DNA of 64,000 bases from Sipunculus nudus (GCA_026874595.1 CM049316.1:63531176-63595175), one strand, 5' to 3'; positions 1 through 12,394 are shown, numbered from the stretch's first letter. The notes: a model not told the origin generated them from the letters alone. A program made the numbers and translations.

Positions 1-1934
1 CAAGTTTTCAAGCACCATGTAACATATTGTTTACATCAAGCTAGTGTTATGCAGTTTGCAAGTGCTCAGCTCCCCAGCTTCAGCTCTCAGTTCCTAAAAT
101 TTGGCATGCAATTAGATGTCTCCAAAATCCCCTACCATGCCAAGAATTTGGTCACTAGGACTTAATACCTTCGAGATATTAATGAAAAACTTCATTTTTC
201 CATTAAAAACCCATTGTTACACTTCAAGACTGCCTTATATCAAAACCACTGATCTGACTTTAATCATATATAATATACATATTTTTCTAAACATTCTCTA
301 TGCACCTGCCAGAAATGATGTCAGTATTGCGTAATTGTTTTAAGTTATGGGCCCAAACATAATGCACTTTGTAAAAAATCAAGAAATATATTTACTCCCT
401 TAACAAGAGGATTGCTGAAGCTAGAGATTTTTTGTCAGGGATCTAACATTATTTAATCAAGATTCAATTGAATACCCAAAATTAGTTCGGAATTTTTCAA
501 ATTTTATAAGTTGTTAGTATAAATATAAAATTAGTACCTTAAATTTTGCCCAACTTTGACCATGGCATGTTTGTTTCCTGTGAGCACTGTTGATATAATT
601 TTCATATCATGCACACATAAAGATTTCAGCTTTTTAGTTTAAAAAGCTGAAAGGAATTGGCCAAAAATTGTAGCTTTTATTAATGTTTTTATGAGACCAT
701 GTCAGACCTTGGCTCTCTGTAGCACCTCTTGAGTCACCTGTATGTTGACCTTGTTGAACTTTCAGCAAATTATGCATGCTTGAGGCGAGGCATAAACTGG
801 GACTCCAGGCAGCTTATTATATAATGGCCAGCCACAGTTGATCCAGGTGTCCAACCCAACTCATCTAGTAGTTTTAACCAACAACATAACAATAAACAAT
901 AAATTAATAAATTTTTATTGGTTTTTTAATAACAAATTAAAGAAAAATAGAAAAGGAATTTGTTAGTTGATAATAACAGGAAATTAACTTGCAGTTACCG
1001 ATGATATAAAAATCTTGTATCGATGGATTGAATGTCACACATTCCAAATAACACCATGCAGTCACCTGTGGTATTTTTCAGTTCAATTTTAATGATAAAA
1101 AAGTAAATCATATTATTCATTACTAATCATTAGGGATCATATGAGGGAAATTAATGTTAGACAAAGATGCAGTTGATAATATTATTATCTAAATTCCTAC
1201 TGTGTCTATAGTTAGTTCATTGATGTGAAATTAGTCCAAAATAAATATATTACATTTTCTTTAATATAAATAAAAGCCATAAAACCAGGTACTTATGATC
1301 ATTATTTAAATGTGTGAATTTTGTATATTCTGGATTCTCAACATCATTGTTTGGTGAAAACTGAATAAATACCAGACATGGTGCGAATACTTTGCAATTG
1401 TATTTAAACACGAATATGAATATGTACTCCATTATAAAATTTCTTTCATAAGAATGGGAATTTAGTTGAAAATGAAAGTATATGAATACCAGTGCAAATA
1501 CTTTCAAAATGTATTAATGAATGCATTCATGAATATATTCTTTAATATTATTTAAAAAATCATTTCAGTTATATTTTATTTGAAAAAAATCATACTATTC
1601 TCTTATTATTTTTAATAAAAATTATATTTGGGACAATATTTGTAATTTTTTTTAATAAATAGTTAAACTCTTATATTATATGTTCTGCTTATAAGTTATA
1701 TGGCCAAGTCAAAATCTGTGTGACAATCACACTCCATTTGTTAATAAAATAAATGAAATTAATACTCTTTCCTGTCTCCAAAGGTACTATCAAAATCATA
1801 CATAAGCTAAACAACAACAACTCATAATACAGCTTATTTTTATTACCACATAAAACCAGCATGTGCCTCATTTCTAAATCATATTTTTTTTATCATATAT
1901 AACAGCTGAGCGCCGTGACCCATAGGTCCCTTGT
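1..1934 (-). repeat. 2.6 kb palindrome-ended interspersed element, copy A1 (cut by window edge)
   Basis: This stretch is the reverse complement of much of 24999-27628 and of 40528-43076, with scattered substitutions and indels. For example, positions 1-180 match the reverse strand around 26740-26920. Its outer end at about 1905-1934 carries the family's left terminus: the GACCCATGGGTC palindrome (here CCTATGGG) followed by GCGCTCAGCTG, read on the minus strand. The other end lies outside the window. No long ORF or transposase is visible, so it appears non-autonomous. Confidence 0.85.
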
Positions 1935-2691
1935 TTTAATTTACCCTAGAATACACCAAGAGACTATAGAAAAGCTTCCGGTTTCTTGATTCTAGGGTAA
2001 TTGACATCATCACTAAATACCCAGCTACTGTCACTGGAGCTAGATGGCCAGGCTTGATGTTTGAAAGCTGCATTTTTAATAATAATATAAACCTGAAAAT
2101 GACATGCAAATAACAGTTAAGGAGTATTTTTCTAATATATGTATCACTTTTTATATTTGTTGTGTTTATGTACTTTATAATCATACCTCAGGTCAGACTA
2201 TCTTTATAACTTTTAAACTCTAACTGGCTCCAGTATGAACTGAATTGCTGCAAAAAATAATTTATCTACGAAAGACTTATATTATGGAATTCATTATCAG
2301 AAGCTTTATATGAAAATTAGATGCAATCACCTTTGAAAGATTCAGTGACATATAATAGTTAATTCATTTCACTTCTTTTACATGTGCCCTGACCATCTTT
2401 TACTTAAGAATTACAATTACGTTACAACACTACACTTATTGATGCATGTATCTTTTTGTTGTTCAAATAATGCATTATATATAGATGAGGGCCCCACGGT
2501 TAACATAATTATCAACTGATACCTTACAAAATTACTAATAATAATCATAATAATATGCACGAACTAACAATATTTGATATGTTTAGTAGGAGTCAATTTT
2601 ACAGCCACGCAGTGTGTTCAAACAGGTTTAAACATGCTTGTTTCCTACTAATAGGGAACATCAATATAATCTGAAAAAAATGATTAATTAG
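1935..2691. other. unassigned AT-rich stretch with one hairpin
   Basis: No coding signal was recognised. A perfect 12-bp inverted repeat (TTACCCTAGAAT at 1941-1952, complement at 1989-2000) encloses a 36-base loop just outside the A1 element end. Confidence 0.5.
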
Positions 2692-2717
2692 TATATATAT
2701 ATATATATTTATATAAA

Positions 2718-2759
<42 letters not shown>
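2692..2759. repeat. (AT)n microsatellite
   Basis: Interrupted run of AT dinucleotides; open frames through it are Ile-Tyr repeats and not genes. Confidence 0.95.
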
Positions 2760-2761
<2 letters not shown>

Positions 2762-2944
2762 CATGTCTAAAAGACGCAGAAAAGCCCCCTTCCAAAATTC
2801 AGGGCAGCGCCCCTCTATTTTCAAATCCTGGATACGCCACTGAAACAAGACTCTGTTTATACATTCTATTTTGTTTTTCACCACTGTTTCATAAGAATAG
2901 GTTATGGAAAGAAACGGGGGTTCAGCTTGGTCTGTAGGTATATG

Positions 2945-3185
2945 GTAGGTTATTTTATATCGATTTTGATGAATCTTAAATTTCATCTCATGTGACGCTT
3001 TGATATCACGTGTCTGATGCATGGCGGGATCGATTTATAATATTTACAACAGGGTTTCAACTGCATGTCTCCATGTGCATGGGGGAATGTCCTATTTTGA
3101 CCTTGATATAGTTCAAATTTCATCGCGTGTGATGTATTGGTATCACGTGACTGCTGCATGACTGGATCGATTTAAAAACATTTAA
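2945..3185 (+). repeat. two degenerate tandem units, about 137 bp apart
   Basis: The motif TTTCATCTCATGTGA at 2981 recurs as TTTCATCGCGTGTGA at 3118. Each is followed by TATCACGTG, a GCATG and GGATCGATTTA. The spacing of 137 bp is the same for several landmarks, so this is an old tandem duplication. Confidence 0.7.
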
Positions 3186-3218
3186 CGCCAATTTGCTAGA
3201 ACGTGTGATCGGTACCTT

Positions 3219-3488
3219 CCCCCCCCCCCCCCCCCCGCCCTCCCCACCTTGCCATGACAACATTACATTCAGCAGAAGCGGATCCAGGGGGAAGGGGGTC
3301 CAGGAGGTCCGGAACCCCCCACCCCCACCTTTTTCATCAGAAACAACGTTTTTTTCAAGTGCTTCAGACAAAATTTGCGGCTTGGAAACCCCTTTCCCGG
3401 ACCTGGGGACCTTTTTTTAGTGTGTTCATTAGTCCTCCTGGGTTGGACCCCCCCTCCCTTTTTTTCGTTAATCCTGCCAGGATTTAGG
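3219..3488. repeat. poly-C tract plus GGATCCAGG-ended MITE, copy 1
   Basis: A C-run at about 3219-3235 is followed by GCGGATCCAGGGGG near 3279, then C-rich blocks. The end is TGGGTTGGACCCCCC and a CCTGCCAGGATTT terminus at about 3474-3486. The same start and end motifs occur in inverted relation at 9467-9640, 21650-21882, 28145-28320 and 35356-35490. The overlapping C-rich open frames on both strands (Pro/Gly-rich) are artefacts of base composition. Confidence 0.7.
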
Positions 3489-3489
3489 A

Positions 3490-5885
3490 AAAAAATGTTC
3501 AGGCCTTTTTACAATAAATTGATAGGGGCCTGCGAGTCATGATACAAGTCACAGCAGAACACTCATTCCAAGGGTCAGATCACAACATTTGCTGTGTGGT
3601 AGTATTTGACATCAAAGGCTTAAATGTGCGTGTTTTATTTGCTGAATAATGGAGAAAAATGTCGTAAATTACACAAAATTTATGGTGGTTACCCTGGCGG
3701 CGAGAACTGAGGTTTGAAGCATTTTTGGCTACCAGAGTTTCCGCTCTCAAGCTGTCATGACGGACGGACAGACAAATTTTCCGAATAAAAACAGCCTCGT
3801 TATAAATAACTGCTGCATTGATACACGTGTAACTAAACCGTGAATGTAATATTTATTATTTTTCACAATAGAATAACGTCACTTTTTGTCTAACTTCGGG
3901 AAAATGAGAGCTGGACGAGCAGATAAAAAATGAAAAAGTACTATTTGGAATGGAGCGAAAATCAACTTATACTAGAATTGATTCGAAACCTATTACTTGT
4001 ACTGCCACCCCGTCTTCAGTTAATGACGTTTGGAACGCAGGCTGCCGCAAGTCCCCCCCCCCCCCCCCCACCTGGCCAATAATAGAACGGTGACAGTCAC
4101 GGCTGACGTTTCACCTGGTATGTGATTCCGGAGCTCTCAATGTGAAACATAAGAATGCTCCTGAACATGTCTATTTCAACAGGGCTACAGGTGGCGTCAC
4201 ACTTGCTTTTATGTAATCCCTCTCTATCAGCTTGCGTTAAATAACAGGGTATTAATCTTTCAAACACAGAGACGTAAAAAATTACAGTGCATGTCGATCC
4301 GGTAAGATTTTAATTTAGGACCTTTTACAAATATGATAGTGATTGCCTTCTGCCAACCGGGGAATCAATGTAGTATACGGCCCGACGGTTAGACTGCTCA
4401 ACAGCGCTTTAAGAGCAGAAGTCTGTTCTTCCGGGCGCGCTGAAGAGGGACCCGGCCCCTTTTTTATGTTAACCACATGAGCTGTATTAAGTACAGCTTC
4501 AGAGATTTATTGATGCATTGATCGATACAGGCTAACCGGTATGATTATCGATGGCTTTGCCAACAGTTTTTACAGTAAAAAAAATATAAACTTAAATTTA
4601 AAATACAAATAAATATAAAATCTTAATATATTTCCACTAATCCAATGGCAGGACATTTTATTGTTTACTAAAAGGCACTTTGCTGTGGAGTTTTATCGAA
4701 TCTACGAAAGAATGTTATGAAAAATAACACGCATTTTACATTAACTAAGATATTACTGCGGTCCTTTTAAACCAATTTAATACATACATACGGGTATTTA
4801 GTCCTAGCCCGTATAAATAAATGACTCAATAGCCAATTAGAAGTCAGGGTGTTAGTAATGTGAGGCCAGCTTAATCGCTTGAACTTCGCCTTAGAAGTGT
4901 TAATTAGAAAAAAATTAAGTCATTGTGCAAATTGAGAGTATCGACTAAATCCATTTAAAAAATAACCAATAACACTTATTTGTCAGTGAAACATTTTATA
5001 AATTGATAAACCTGTGGATCTATTAAATATCCGTGACGTACTATTGTAAATATAAACAGAAACTTATGCAACTCCTTCCTTGGACAGTTTACGTGATACA
5101 GCTGTTTCAAGAATTGCTGAAGATGAAACATGATGCAAAGGGATCACGTGGATCAATTCGGGGATTTACCATTATCGCATTCTGACATAAGAAATGAGTG
5201 TCAAATGATCGATAGTCATGTGTTGTTAACGTTTATTTATTATTATCATGACTGGGTCAAATGTCAAGTCAAAAATGCTTAAATTCGTCAACAGGGTTTG
5301 TTCGTATATGTACTATAGACCATAACCCTACGCTGGAGGGTGCGTCTAAGCGGCAGTTTTTCCCCCTCTTGAGTAAAACAGTTTACCATGATTTAGGGTA
5401 TTTTCCTGCGGAGCCGTATTTTCACGGCTATCCGGTCTTAACTTTATTGAAGAGTAATCAGTCAACAGTTAAATAATAACCTTGGTTCATGCGTGCCTCT
5501 AAGTTGTCTATTTCTTGAATCAAATTCCACGCGGCATGTATAAACAATAACATCAGTGTTCAAGTGTCAATAACATCAAATATAACAAAAGAAACTCGCA
5601 TCCTGGGTTTGCTCTATACATGTGGAATAAATATAAAATTTAAAGAAAAATTAAGAGCATTCAGATGTTTTTATAACAGATTTTTAATGTGTACTTTTGA
5701 AAGAGTGTATATAAACTTGCTCATCGGCAATTATTTCGTTTGTGCCAAGTCTGGATGAAATAAGAGATTTATTTTTTTTTCAAGTCTCGGTTAAATGTTA
5801 ACTTTAGTGAACAATAATAATTTCTATGGTGTATACCTTATCCTTGGCAATGTATTACAACGACAGTCACGACTATGTTTGATAT
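3490..5885. other. unassigned intergenic stretch
   Basis: No gene, RNA or repeat family was recognised apart from a poly-C run at about 4053-4068. Open frames are short and without family resemblance. Confidence 0.5.
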
Positions 5886-5887
5886 GG

Positions 5888-6530
5888 CACCCTTCAGCCT
5901 AGCCGTAACAATCCGACTCAGTAGGCAATCGGATAATTGGGCTGGTTGACCTACTCGAGTCGTGATACAAGTTATATCTAGGAATGTATCGCAGTGGTCT
6001 TGCATCAGGTTGCATTCATATCGTGGTAAACGGCCAATAATCTCAATATTATGCTAAAAATAATGAATTTATACAATAGTATACATGTGAGCTCACAACC
6101 CAAACTGAAACACCGTCTCCATGGACACGGGTCATTTCCTGTATCGCCTGCAAGCTGTCTGCGTCCTGTAACCCGTTAGAGCCATGCTTGTGTTCATGCG
6201 GTCATAAATTAAACAAACACGCCAAAGGGGTGCTGGGTTAAAACGGAACTTTTCTCGCTCATGTTTGGTATTATTAGAAAGTACACAAAATTGGTAACGA
6301 TTGGTCTGGTTTATGTTGATTGAAAGTTTACCTGTATGCCATGAAGCATTGTCAGAAAAGACGAAAATATTTGCATCTTCATTAATGCATTCCTCAGACA
6401 TAGATGTAATGACACTCTGGCGCTAGTAATCTGGTCGTAATGCCAGAGGGTCGATATGACGCTACCTTCAGCCACACATGGTATATACAGCATAGCCTCG
6501 CCTACCGACCATCTCAAAATAACGACCACT
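5888..6530 (+). repeat. interspersed repeat B, copy 1
   Basis: It shares blocks in the same order with 44757-45185 and with 53030-53306 plus 54842-55115. The blocks are a GAGTCGTGA(T/C)AC block, a TTGCATTCATAT block (copies 1 and 3), TCATTTCCTGTATCG (copies 1 and 3), a block with GACGAAAATATTTGCATC and a block with TGCCAGAGGGTCGAT. The start holds inverted arms CGACTCAGTAGG and CCTACTCGAGTCG. No protein-coding content is evident. Confidence 0.75.
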
Positions 6531-6766
6531 TTTAAATGTCCCAGTCCTTTTTTTGCTCTTTATATCAGACCTCGCTTAGACGGCCCCTTCAAAAATGCGA
6601 CCACTTTATCAAGGTCCTGTTGGTGTTCGTAATATCGGAGTTCACTGTACGTGGAAGTCCCATATACGTCTGTTTAGAAAAGCGAGGAAATCATCAGTTT
6701 GTTTATTTCGTTTATTTAAACACAATTGACAACCAACTTTAAGCAGCACGTCTATGTACAAAAAAG

Positions 6767-6770
<4 letters not shown>

Positions 6771-6835
<65 letters not shown>
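6771..6835. repeat. (AT)n microsatellite
   Basis: Uninterrupted AT dinucleotide run of about 65 bases. Confidence 0.97.
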
Positions 6836-6843
<8 letters not shown>

Positions 6844-7069
6844 AATACTCAAAATAATAACAGTAATAATAGTTAAATAATATCAATTGTAATGATAACA
6901 GTAATAATAATAATAACAGCCTTTTGACATTTTGACATCACATAACTTAGTAAAAAAATCCCATAGTTTTTGTTTATACTGTTGGAAATGCTTGTGACAA
7001 CAATAAACGGCTATATAAATTATATTTTCATCATAATATCAAAAGCATTAATTGATAATGGCTTTTGTG

Positions 7070-7137
7070 CAAATAATAATAATAATAATAATAATAAAGA
7101 AAATAATAGTAATAATAACAATTATTATTATAATCAT
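7070..7137. repeat. (AAT)n-rich microsatellite
   Basis: Imperfect AAT trinucleotide run. It produces an Asn-rich open frame at 6970-7218 that has no other protein-like content. Confidence 0.85.
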
Positions 7138-7139
7138 CT

Positions 7140-8310
7140 TCATAATCATAATAAAAACCATGAAAACAATCATTCACACTCATGTTGTCAAGCGTGCTGT
7201 CTGACTACAGAAAGGTGAATTCTGTTAAATTTTTACATCAATCAATATATTTGATATGTTTTTGATATACAATATTGGTATTATGTACATATAAGCATGA
7301 TTTGCCCCTATTTAAATGCACTGAAGGAATACTTATCTGCCGGTTCGTAATTCCAAGTTAAAACCAGCACCAAACCGTGTATCACAGAAAAAAAGGTGTG
7401 CAAGAACATTATAATTACAAACCCTTTCTTTAACACATTCAGTAGCTACCGCGTCTCTACACGTCGTTTTTCATGCACGATTAGTTCAATACCTATGGTA
7501 GATATACACATCATTTATTTATAAGCAATTTTATATTCTATAAAAATGGTCACATTTTCCAAATAATTATTTTTTCTTTTTTCGTCAACAAGAATAAACT
7601 GTAAATTCGAAAAACATGCGATTGATTTGTCCGTATATCTATCAACTACTTATTATTATATCTTTTTATCTTATCTATACCTATACCGTATTTATTTTTC
7701 AAATGTTTCAGCGGTCTGACAAACAGTTCATTATGAAGTAACATCAAAGGACCGATAAGGGATTATTCTGATAATCTGTTCTACTCCTGGCCAACTGTTT
7801 TTATTTCATGATTGCATTAGTACAAGCATTAAGAAAGACTCAGCGGAGTATTTACAATACAACAAAATCGTTAAGAGAATAATACTTTTCCTTTTATATT
7901 CTACCAAACATCACCCGTGTGTATTCTAATATTCGGGCGTATTTAGAGAGGGTGCACTGGGCATGCTTTTTTTCGACTTAATACAATTGAGAATTAATAA
8001 GTTAACAACGAAAATTGCGTCTCCCACCATTTACCGCTATACTTCTGCATTTCAAGAAAAAGCGGAAAATGCACAAAACAGACCTATACTGAATCGCACT
8101 GCCGAGATAATGAATTTCTCAGGTGAGAGCTGAACACACGTAAACAGGAAAACTTAATTTAATTTCTATATGTCCGTAAATGCGATTCTTTGTTGTCATT
8201 GTTGTGCATTTTTTAGTTCAGGATCAACGGCCATTTAGAACGTCAATTCACGTGTAAAAATCCTGTCTACATTCTAATCACATTTGCTCATTACGGACAC
8301 AATTAAGTGG

Positions 8311-8366
<56 letters not shown>

Positions 8367-9460
8367 AATAGGTCAAAGAAGACAGGTAACGTGAGACACG
8401 TACACCTCCCGTATACATATGTATATAACAAAAGACTACTATGAACCTAACAGACATTCCAAAATCAAAGCTTTTACCATGAGGATCATGTAATCGTAAA
8501 GACCTATTAACTACAAACCCTCCATATCGATTAATAAAAAGTGTGTCCTTGGTCCTTTTGTCACAATGTGTATGGCAACCAAGGTTTTCTCTTTAGAAAA
8601 CTTACACGTCACAAAACTCATGTTGGAATATCAAAGCTTTCGAAAGAAATGCAAACATGCAGTCAACTCAAGTAAAAAAAACGGGAAAAAATGGGCAAGA
8701 TATAAAATATAACTAATTCATCTGCCACCGGCGTTGCGCTCTAAAACATTATTTTATACGCTCCAGACCATAATCCGCTTAAAATGGCTCAGGATTAATG
8801 ATTTGTTAACAATAAGAAATATGGATCCTGTATTGATAACTGAGACAAGATTTTTATAACTTTTGGCACATGAAGAGTCTGAGCGATGGATTTCATTGAA
8901 TTATACACCACGTTTACCCAGGAAAACTATTTTGTTTCACGTCATGCAGAAAACTTGCTATAGAAGTTTTTTTCCCAAACGGATTCAATATCTTCTATCG
9001 TCCGCAAACCCACAGAGCTTCTCTTTAAATTAACTGTAGGTATAAGTTCTGGTTCTCCTTCTCTTAAATTGAACTGTGGACTGTTTTTCTTACAGCTATA
9101 ATTACGTCATACAAGCATACTTCAGCAATGACCTCACCGCAGGCGTAAACATATTAAAATGCTCAAATTTCCAAGCAGGAGAAACATTAATGCCACCCTG
9201 GACTTTGAGACTTGGGGAGGCTTACATTTAACAGCCTTTTAGTCTTAAGAAAAAACAAGCTTTTTACATTACTCTCAATGAATATATATCATTGCTAAAA
9301 TTTTAATATGGATGGAAGGATTGTTTATACATTTGTGACTTTGGATGAATAGCAAATGTAAGTATTCATAAAGAAGTTATATATAACACCAACAATCTTC
9401 ATGTATGAGCAAATATAGATTTTTTTCTGCTGATATAGTGAATTCGGCCTATTCATAATG
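7140..9460. other. unassigned intergenic stretch with (AT)n at 8311-8363
   Basis: Downstream flank of the GPCR gene. Apart from the AT tract no repeat family or exon was recognised. Confidence 0.5.
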
Positions 9461-9466
9461 ACTGTA

Positions 9467-9640
9467 GCGAATCCAGAGGGGTCCGGACCCCCCCCCCCCC
9501 TTATCCTTTTTTAAGTATTTTCGACCTATTTTGTGCATCCTACAACCCCCCCCTCCGGACCGGTGGACCTTTATTCATGAGCATCATTGGTCCTCCTTGG
9601 TTGGACCTCTCCTTTTCCTAAATCCTGGATCCGCTCATGA
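9467..9640. repeat. GGATCCAGG-type MITE, copy 2
   Basis: Starts near TAGCGAATCCAGAGGGG, continues through two C-runs, and ends TTGGTTGGACCTCTCC then AAATCCTGGATCCGCTCATG. The ends are inverted relative to each other (CGAATCCAG versus CTGGATCCGC). It lies about 175 bp downstream of the GPCR stop codon. Confidence 0.7.
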
Positions 9641-9814
9641 ATCTGAACCGCACTGAATGGCTCTGGTAATTTACGTAATTACCATGAAATATGGGATTTG
9701 TTTTTGACGAGGCGAATAACTATTTATGATATAATAGTATATAAATTGTAGATTAATACAGGTCATGGACTCACCTTTGCTGTAGCCTAGGAACTGCATA
9801 AAGCTTTTAAGAAT

Positions 9815-11170
9815 TCATTTACATTTAAAAACTGCTTTACACAGTTTGATAAGAGCCGCTCTGAAATCACGATTACAAATAAAATACAGCATGGGGTTGA
9901 GAGAGGAGTTGAGATACGCAGTCCAGTATGTGATTTCGTACAACCAGTCCGGCACACACCCCTCACAGTAACCACTGATTGGCCATACAACACAAACCGG
10001 AAGCCAGCACAGGAGGAATGCAATAATGGCGGCCCCCAGAGTCCTCACACATCGCTGATGTTGTTTCCGCTTCGAGGCCGCCTTCTCCTCCGCAATCGAT
10101 GTCACTTTCTCTGCAGGAGCTACTGAAATTTTCCTTCTTCCGCCATCTTGTTTCTCCTGTTGAGCTTGAGCTTGGGGTTTCAGGATAATGCCGTCTTTGC
10201 CTGTGACGTCACTTCCGGTCTCATCAACACCCGCGTCTCTCTCATGACCGACCGTTTTGAGAGTTTTATCGACATTAGCCGTAATAAGACACTGGTTACA
10301 GTTGGGGCGTGGGGCTTCAAGACGCGCACACGAGGCACAAATAGAATTGACCAACTGTTCGCCCGAATCCTTTGATATCTCAGACTCAGCAGCTACCGTA
10401 GAAACGGTCATTAATTTGTCCTCTCGATTTTTGTGGTTCTTTGAGAAGTCACTGTTAGAAGGTCCTTCATTTGGTTCCCCTTTTTTCCGCTTATCTTCTC
10501 TATTGCCGGTTTTCTCGGTTTTGCCCGTGTCCAAGGCTGCCCCGACCACGTGCTTGTTTCGCACGTACAAAGCCTTTAGACACCTGATATAAAAATATAT
10601 CATCGCTATTATAGGTGTATAATAAACAATTATAGACTGCAGGAGAATATAGAGTCTTGGGGGATTAAATAAACAACTTGGGACATCACCCCCTATTATA
10701 CGTATAGGTATGATGGCTGGCACCCAGGCCAGAATCCCGATCAACCAGGCGATGACAATGTAGATTTTAGCTCTGCGTGACATCTGCCCGGCTCTGTGAA
10801 CTAACGGATGGACTATTGCGTTATATCTGTCATAACCGATAAGGCACAGGTGTAGCATTGATATGGTGCAACAGGGAAAGTCTATGGACATCCATATGAT
10901 GCATGCCGCTTGTCCGTACGGCCAGTAGCCGTAATAGCTATGAAGCAGCATGCCGGTCATGACAGGGAGACCCACCACGCAGTCTGCAACTGCTAGGGAA
11001 ACGACGTACAAATTGTTCACTTTTTGTAATTTCTTCTCCCATCGGACACATACGATCACTAGTACATTTGCAGTACATGTCACGATTATCAGTATGATAA
11101 TCGGGGGTACCACTGCGTAATTATAGGTAGTTTGCGCGGGGCTACTGCTAGATGGTGTGGTTGTAGACAT
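9815..11170 (-). CDS. class A aminergic-type G protein-coupled receptor, histamine H3/muscarinic-like (orphan)
   Basis: Complete single-exon receptor of 451 aa. The start is the first ATG (11170); the frame is closed upstream by an in-frame TAG near 11230. Seven hydrophobic helices are visible. Hallmarks, numbered from this Met: N35 (1.50), D63 (2.50), C90 (3.25) able to bridge C166, the amine-contacting D97 (3.32), DRY at 114-116, W142 (4.50), P186 (5.50), CWLP at 388-391, W416 and Y419 (7.40 and 7.43, typical of amine receptors) and NPMLY at 425-429. The third cytoplasmic loop is very long (about residues 198-373), as in muscarinic and H3 receptors. The CVPDWLYE segment before TM7 resembles histamine H3 receptors. 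The C-tail is short and ends in FKCK, a possible palmitoylation site. Oddities: V392/C393 replace the usual aromatics at 6.51/6.52, there is no TM5 serine pair at 5.42/5.46, and the loop has a CxxC-x9-CxxC. The family is certain; the ligand is unknown. Confidence 0.94.
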   Translation of the reverse strand: MSTTTPSSSSPAQTTYNYAVVPPIIILIIVTCTANVLVIVCVRWEKKLQKVNNLYVVSLAVADCVVGLPVMTGMLLHSYYGYWPYGQAACIIWMSIDFPCCTISMLHLCLIGYDRYNAIVHPLVHRAGQMSRRAKIYIVIAWLIGILAWVPAIIPIRIIGGDVPSCLFNPPRLYILLQSIIVYYTPIIAMIYFYIRCLKALYVRNKHVVGAALDTGKTEKTGNREDKRKKGEPNEGPSNSDFSKNHKNREDKLMTVSTVAAESEISKDSGEQLVNSICASCARLEAPRPNCNQCLITANVDKTLKTVGHERDAGVDETGSDVTGKDGIILKPQAQAQQEKQDGGRRKISVAPAEKVTSIAEEKAASKRKQHQRCVRTLGAAIIAFLLCWLPVCVVWPISGYCEGCVPDWLYEITYWTAYLNSSLNPMLYFICNRDFRAALIKLCKAVFKCK

Positions 11171-11488
11171 GATGATATATAGGTTTCTCTCTTGTCTAGG
11201 ACACGGTCCAAGACGCTTCACAAACTGCTATATAGGATATTTTTTTTCCAGTCGTTGTCGCTGAAACTGAGCACTAGGCAAATTACCTAAACTCAGGGAT
11301 GTAAACTTAATTGTCACTATGTGTAAAATCCCCTCTTCAGGCTTTAAACGTCCATTTGCAGAGATTACATACTCAGGTAACATCAATATATGTCGTTCTG
11401 GTGAATGTATATTTGAATGCAAAATTTCTGATTAAATCTGTACAGCACGGCTGTTGCAGTTGTGGCTTTTCACGAATAGTCAAAACCC

Positions 11489-11700
11489 AAATGCGTTATG
11501 TTCAGGGTGTAATTTTTATTCCCCAAATGCGCTTTGTTCAGGGTGTATTTTCTCCCCCTAAAAGCGCTATGTACAAAGTGTAATTTTCTCTACTAAAATG
11601 CACAATGCTCAGGTTATAATTTTCTCTCCTCAAATGCACAATATTCAGGGTGTAATTTTCTCTTCCTTAATGCGCTATTTTCAGGTGTAATTTCTTACCG
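11489..11700 (+). repeat. 36-bp minisatellite, about six units
   Basis: Units start at 11489, 11525, 11560, 11595, 11632 and 11669. They share AAATGCGCTATGTTCAGG, then GTGTAATTTTCTC. The array lies 320 bp upstream of the receptor start codon, in its 5' flank or first intron. Confidence 0.85.
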
Positions 11701-12390
11701 TTATTCTTCTTCCAGATGTGTAGCACGTTCTTACTGTAAATGATTAGGATATATTTTAACTGTTCTGTCATATATAGATACACGTGATCTTTTTTCACAG
11801 AACTGACCGTTTTCTCCAACAGCTTATGGACAGAGAAATCTGATTTCCCTTGAACCGAGGCGCGTTCCCATTCAATTATACACTATCCCGTACCGGATAA
11901 TAAGCTTTCGTTGAAGGCAGATGGATTGTATGTAATCCAGCTTGCTAAAAAGTACTAGAATCCTTGCAGTGTAGAAATATAACTGTCCACCTCCTGAGGA
12001 GAGCGCTATGAGAAAAAGTCTATATGTTATTTACTGTCACCTCTCCCTTCGAAAAGCCAATTAATTGAAAATGCTTATGTAAATGAAAATCCAGTCAGCG
12101 CAGGTATTCCTGTATTTTCACGTTCCGTTGACCAGACAAATCCTTTTATAGATGTAATTCGTCCTTGGAACAGAATTATTTAATACCCATCAGATGCTGC
12201 GGTGATGTTATAAACCAAAGAGTTTAAGTGCCTAAAATGTCTGTCTATCATTTTACCTACAGTATGCATTGTATCACAATTTAGTATGCGTAAAATAATA
12301 AATTATGTATCGCAGGTCTTTGTGGACACCCTGCTAAAACAGCATTGTCATCTGTTATAGGCTGTGACAGCAATGGTTGTTCACCTGAAG
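11701..12390. other. unassigned, upstream of the GPCR
   Basis: No recognised exon or repeat. Confidence 0.45.
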
Positions 12391-12394
12391 CTTG

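Noticed and set aside
3120-3487. Overlapping Pro/Gly-rich frames on both strands, also at 21544-21959
   Set aside because: They are produced by poly-C/poly-G runs of a MITE family; three frames are open at once.
6970-7218. Asn-rich 82-codon frame
   Set aside because: It is an AAT/AAC microsatellite translation with no domain or splice support.
10148-10592. Plus-strand frames of 75 and 111 codons
   Set aside because: They are antisense shadows of the GPCR.
9815-11221. Starting the GPCR 17 codons earlier
   Set aside because: The earlier start is GTG; the first ATG in the frame is at 11170 and an in-frame stop lies just upstream.
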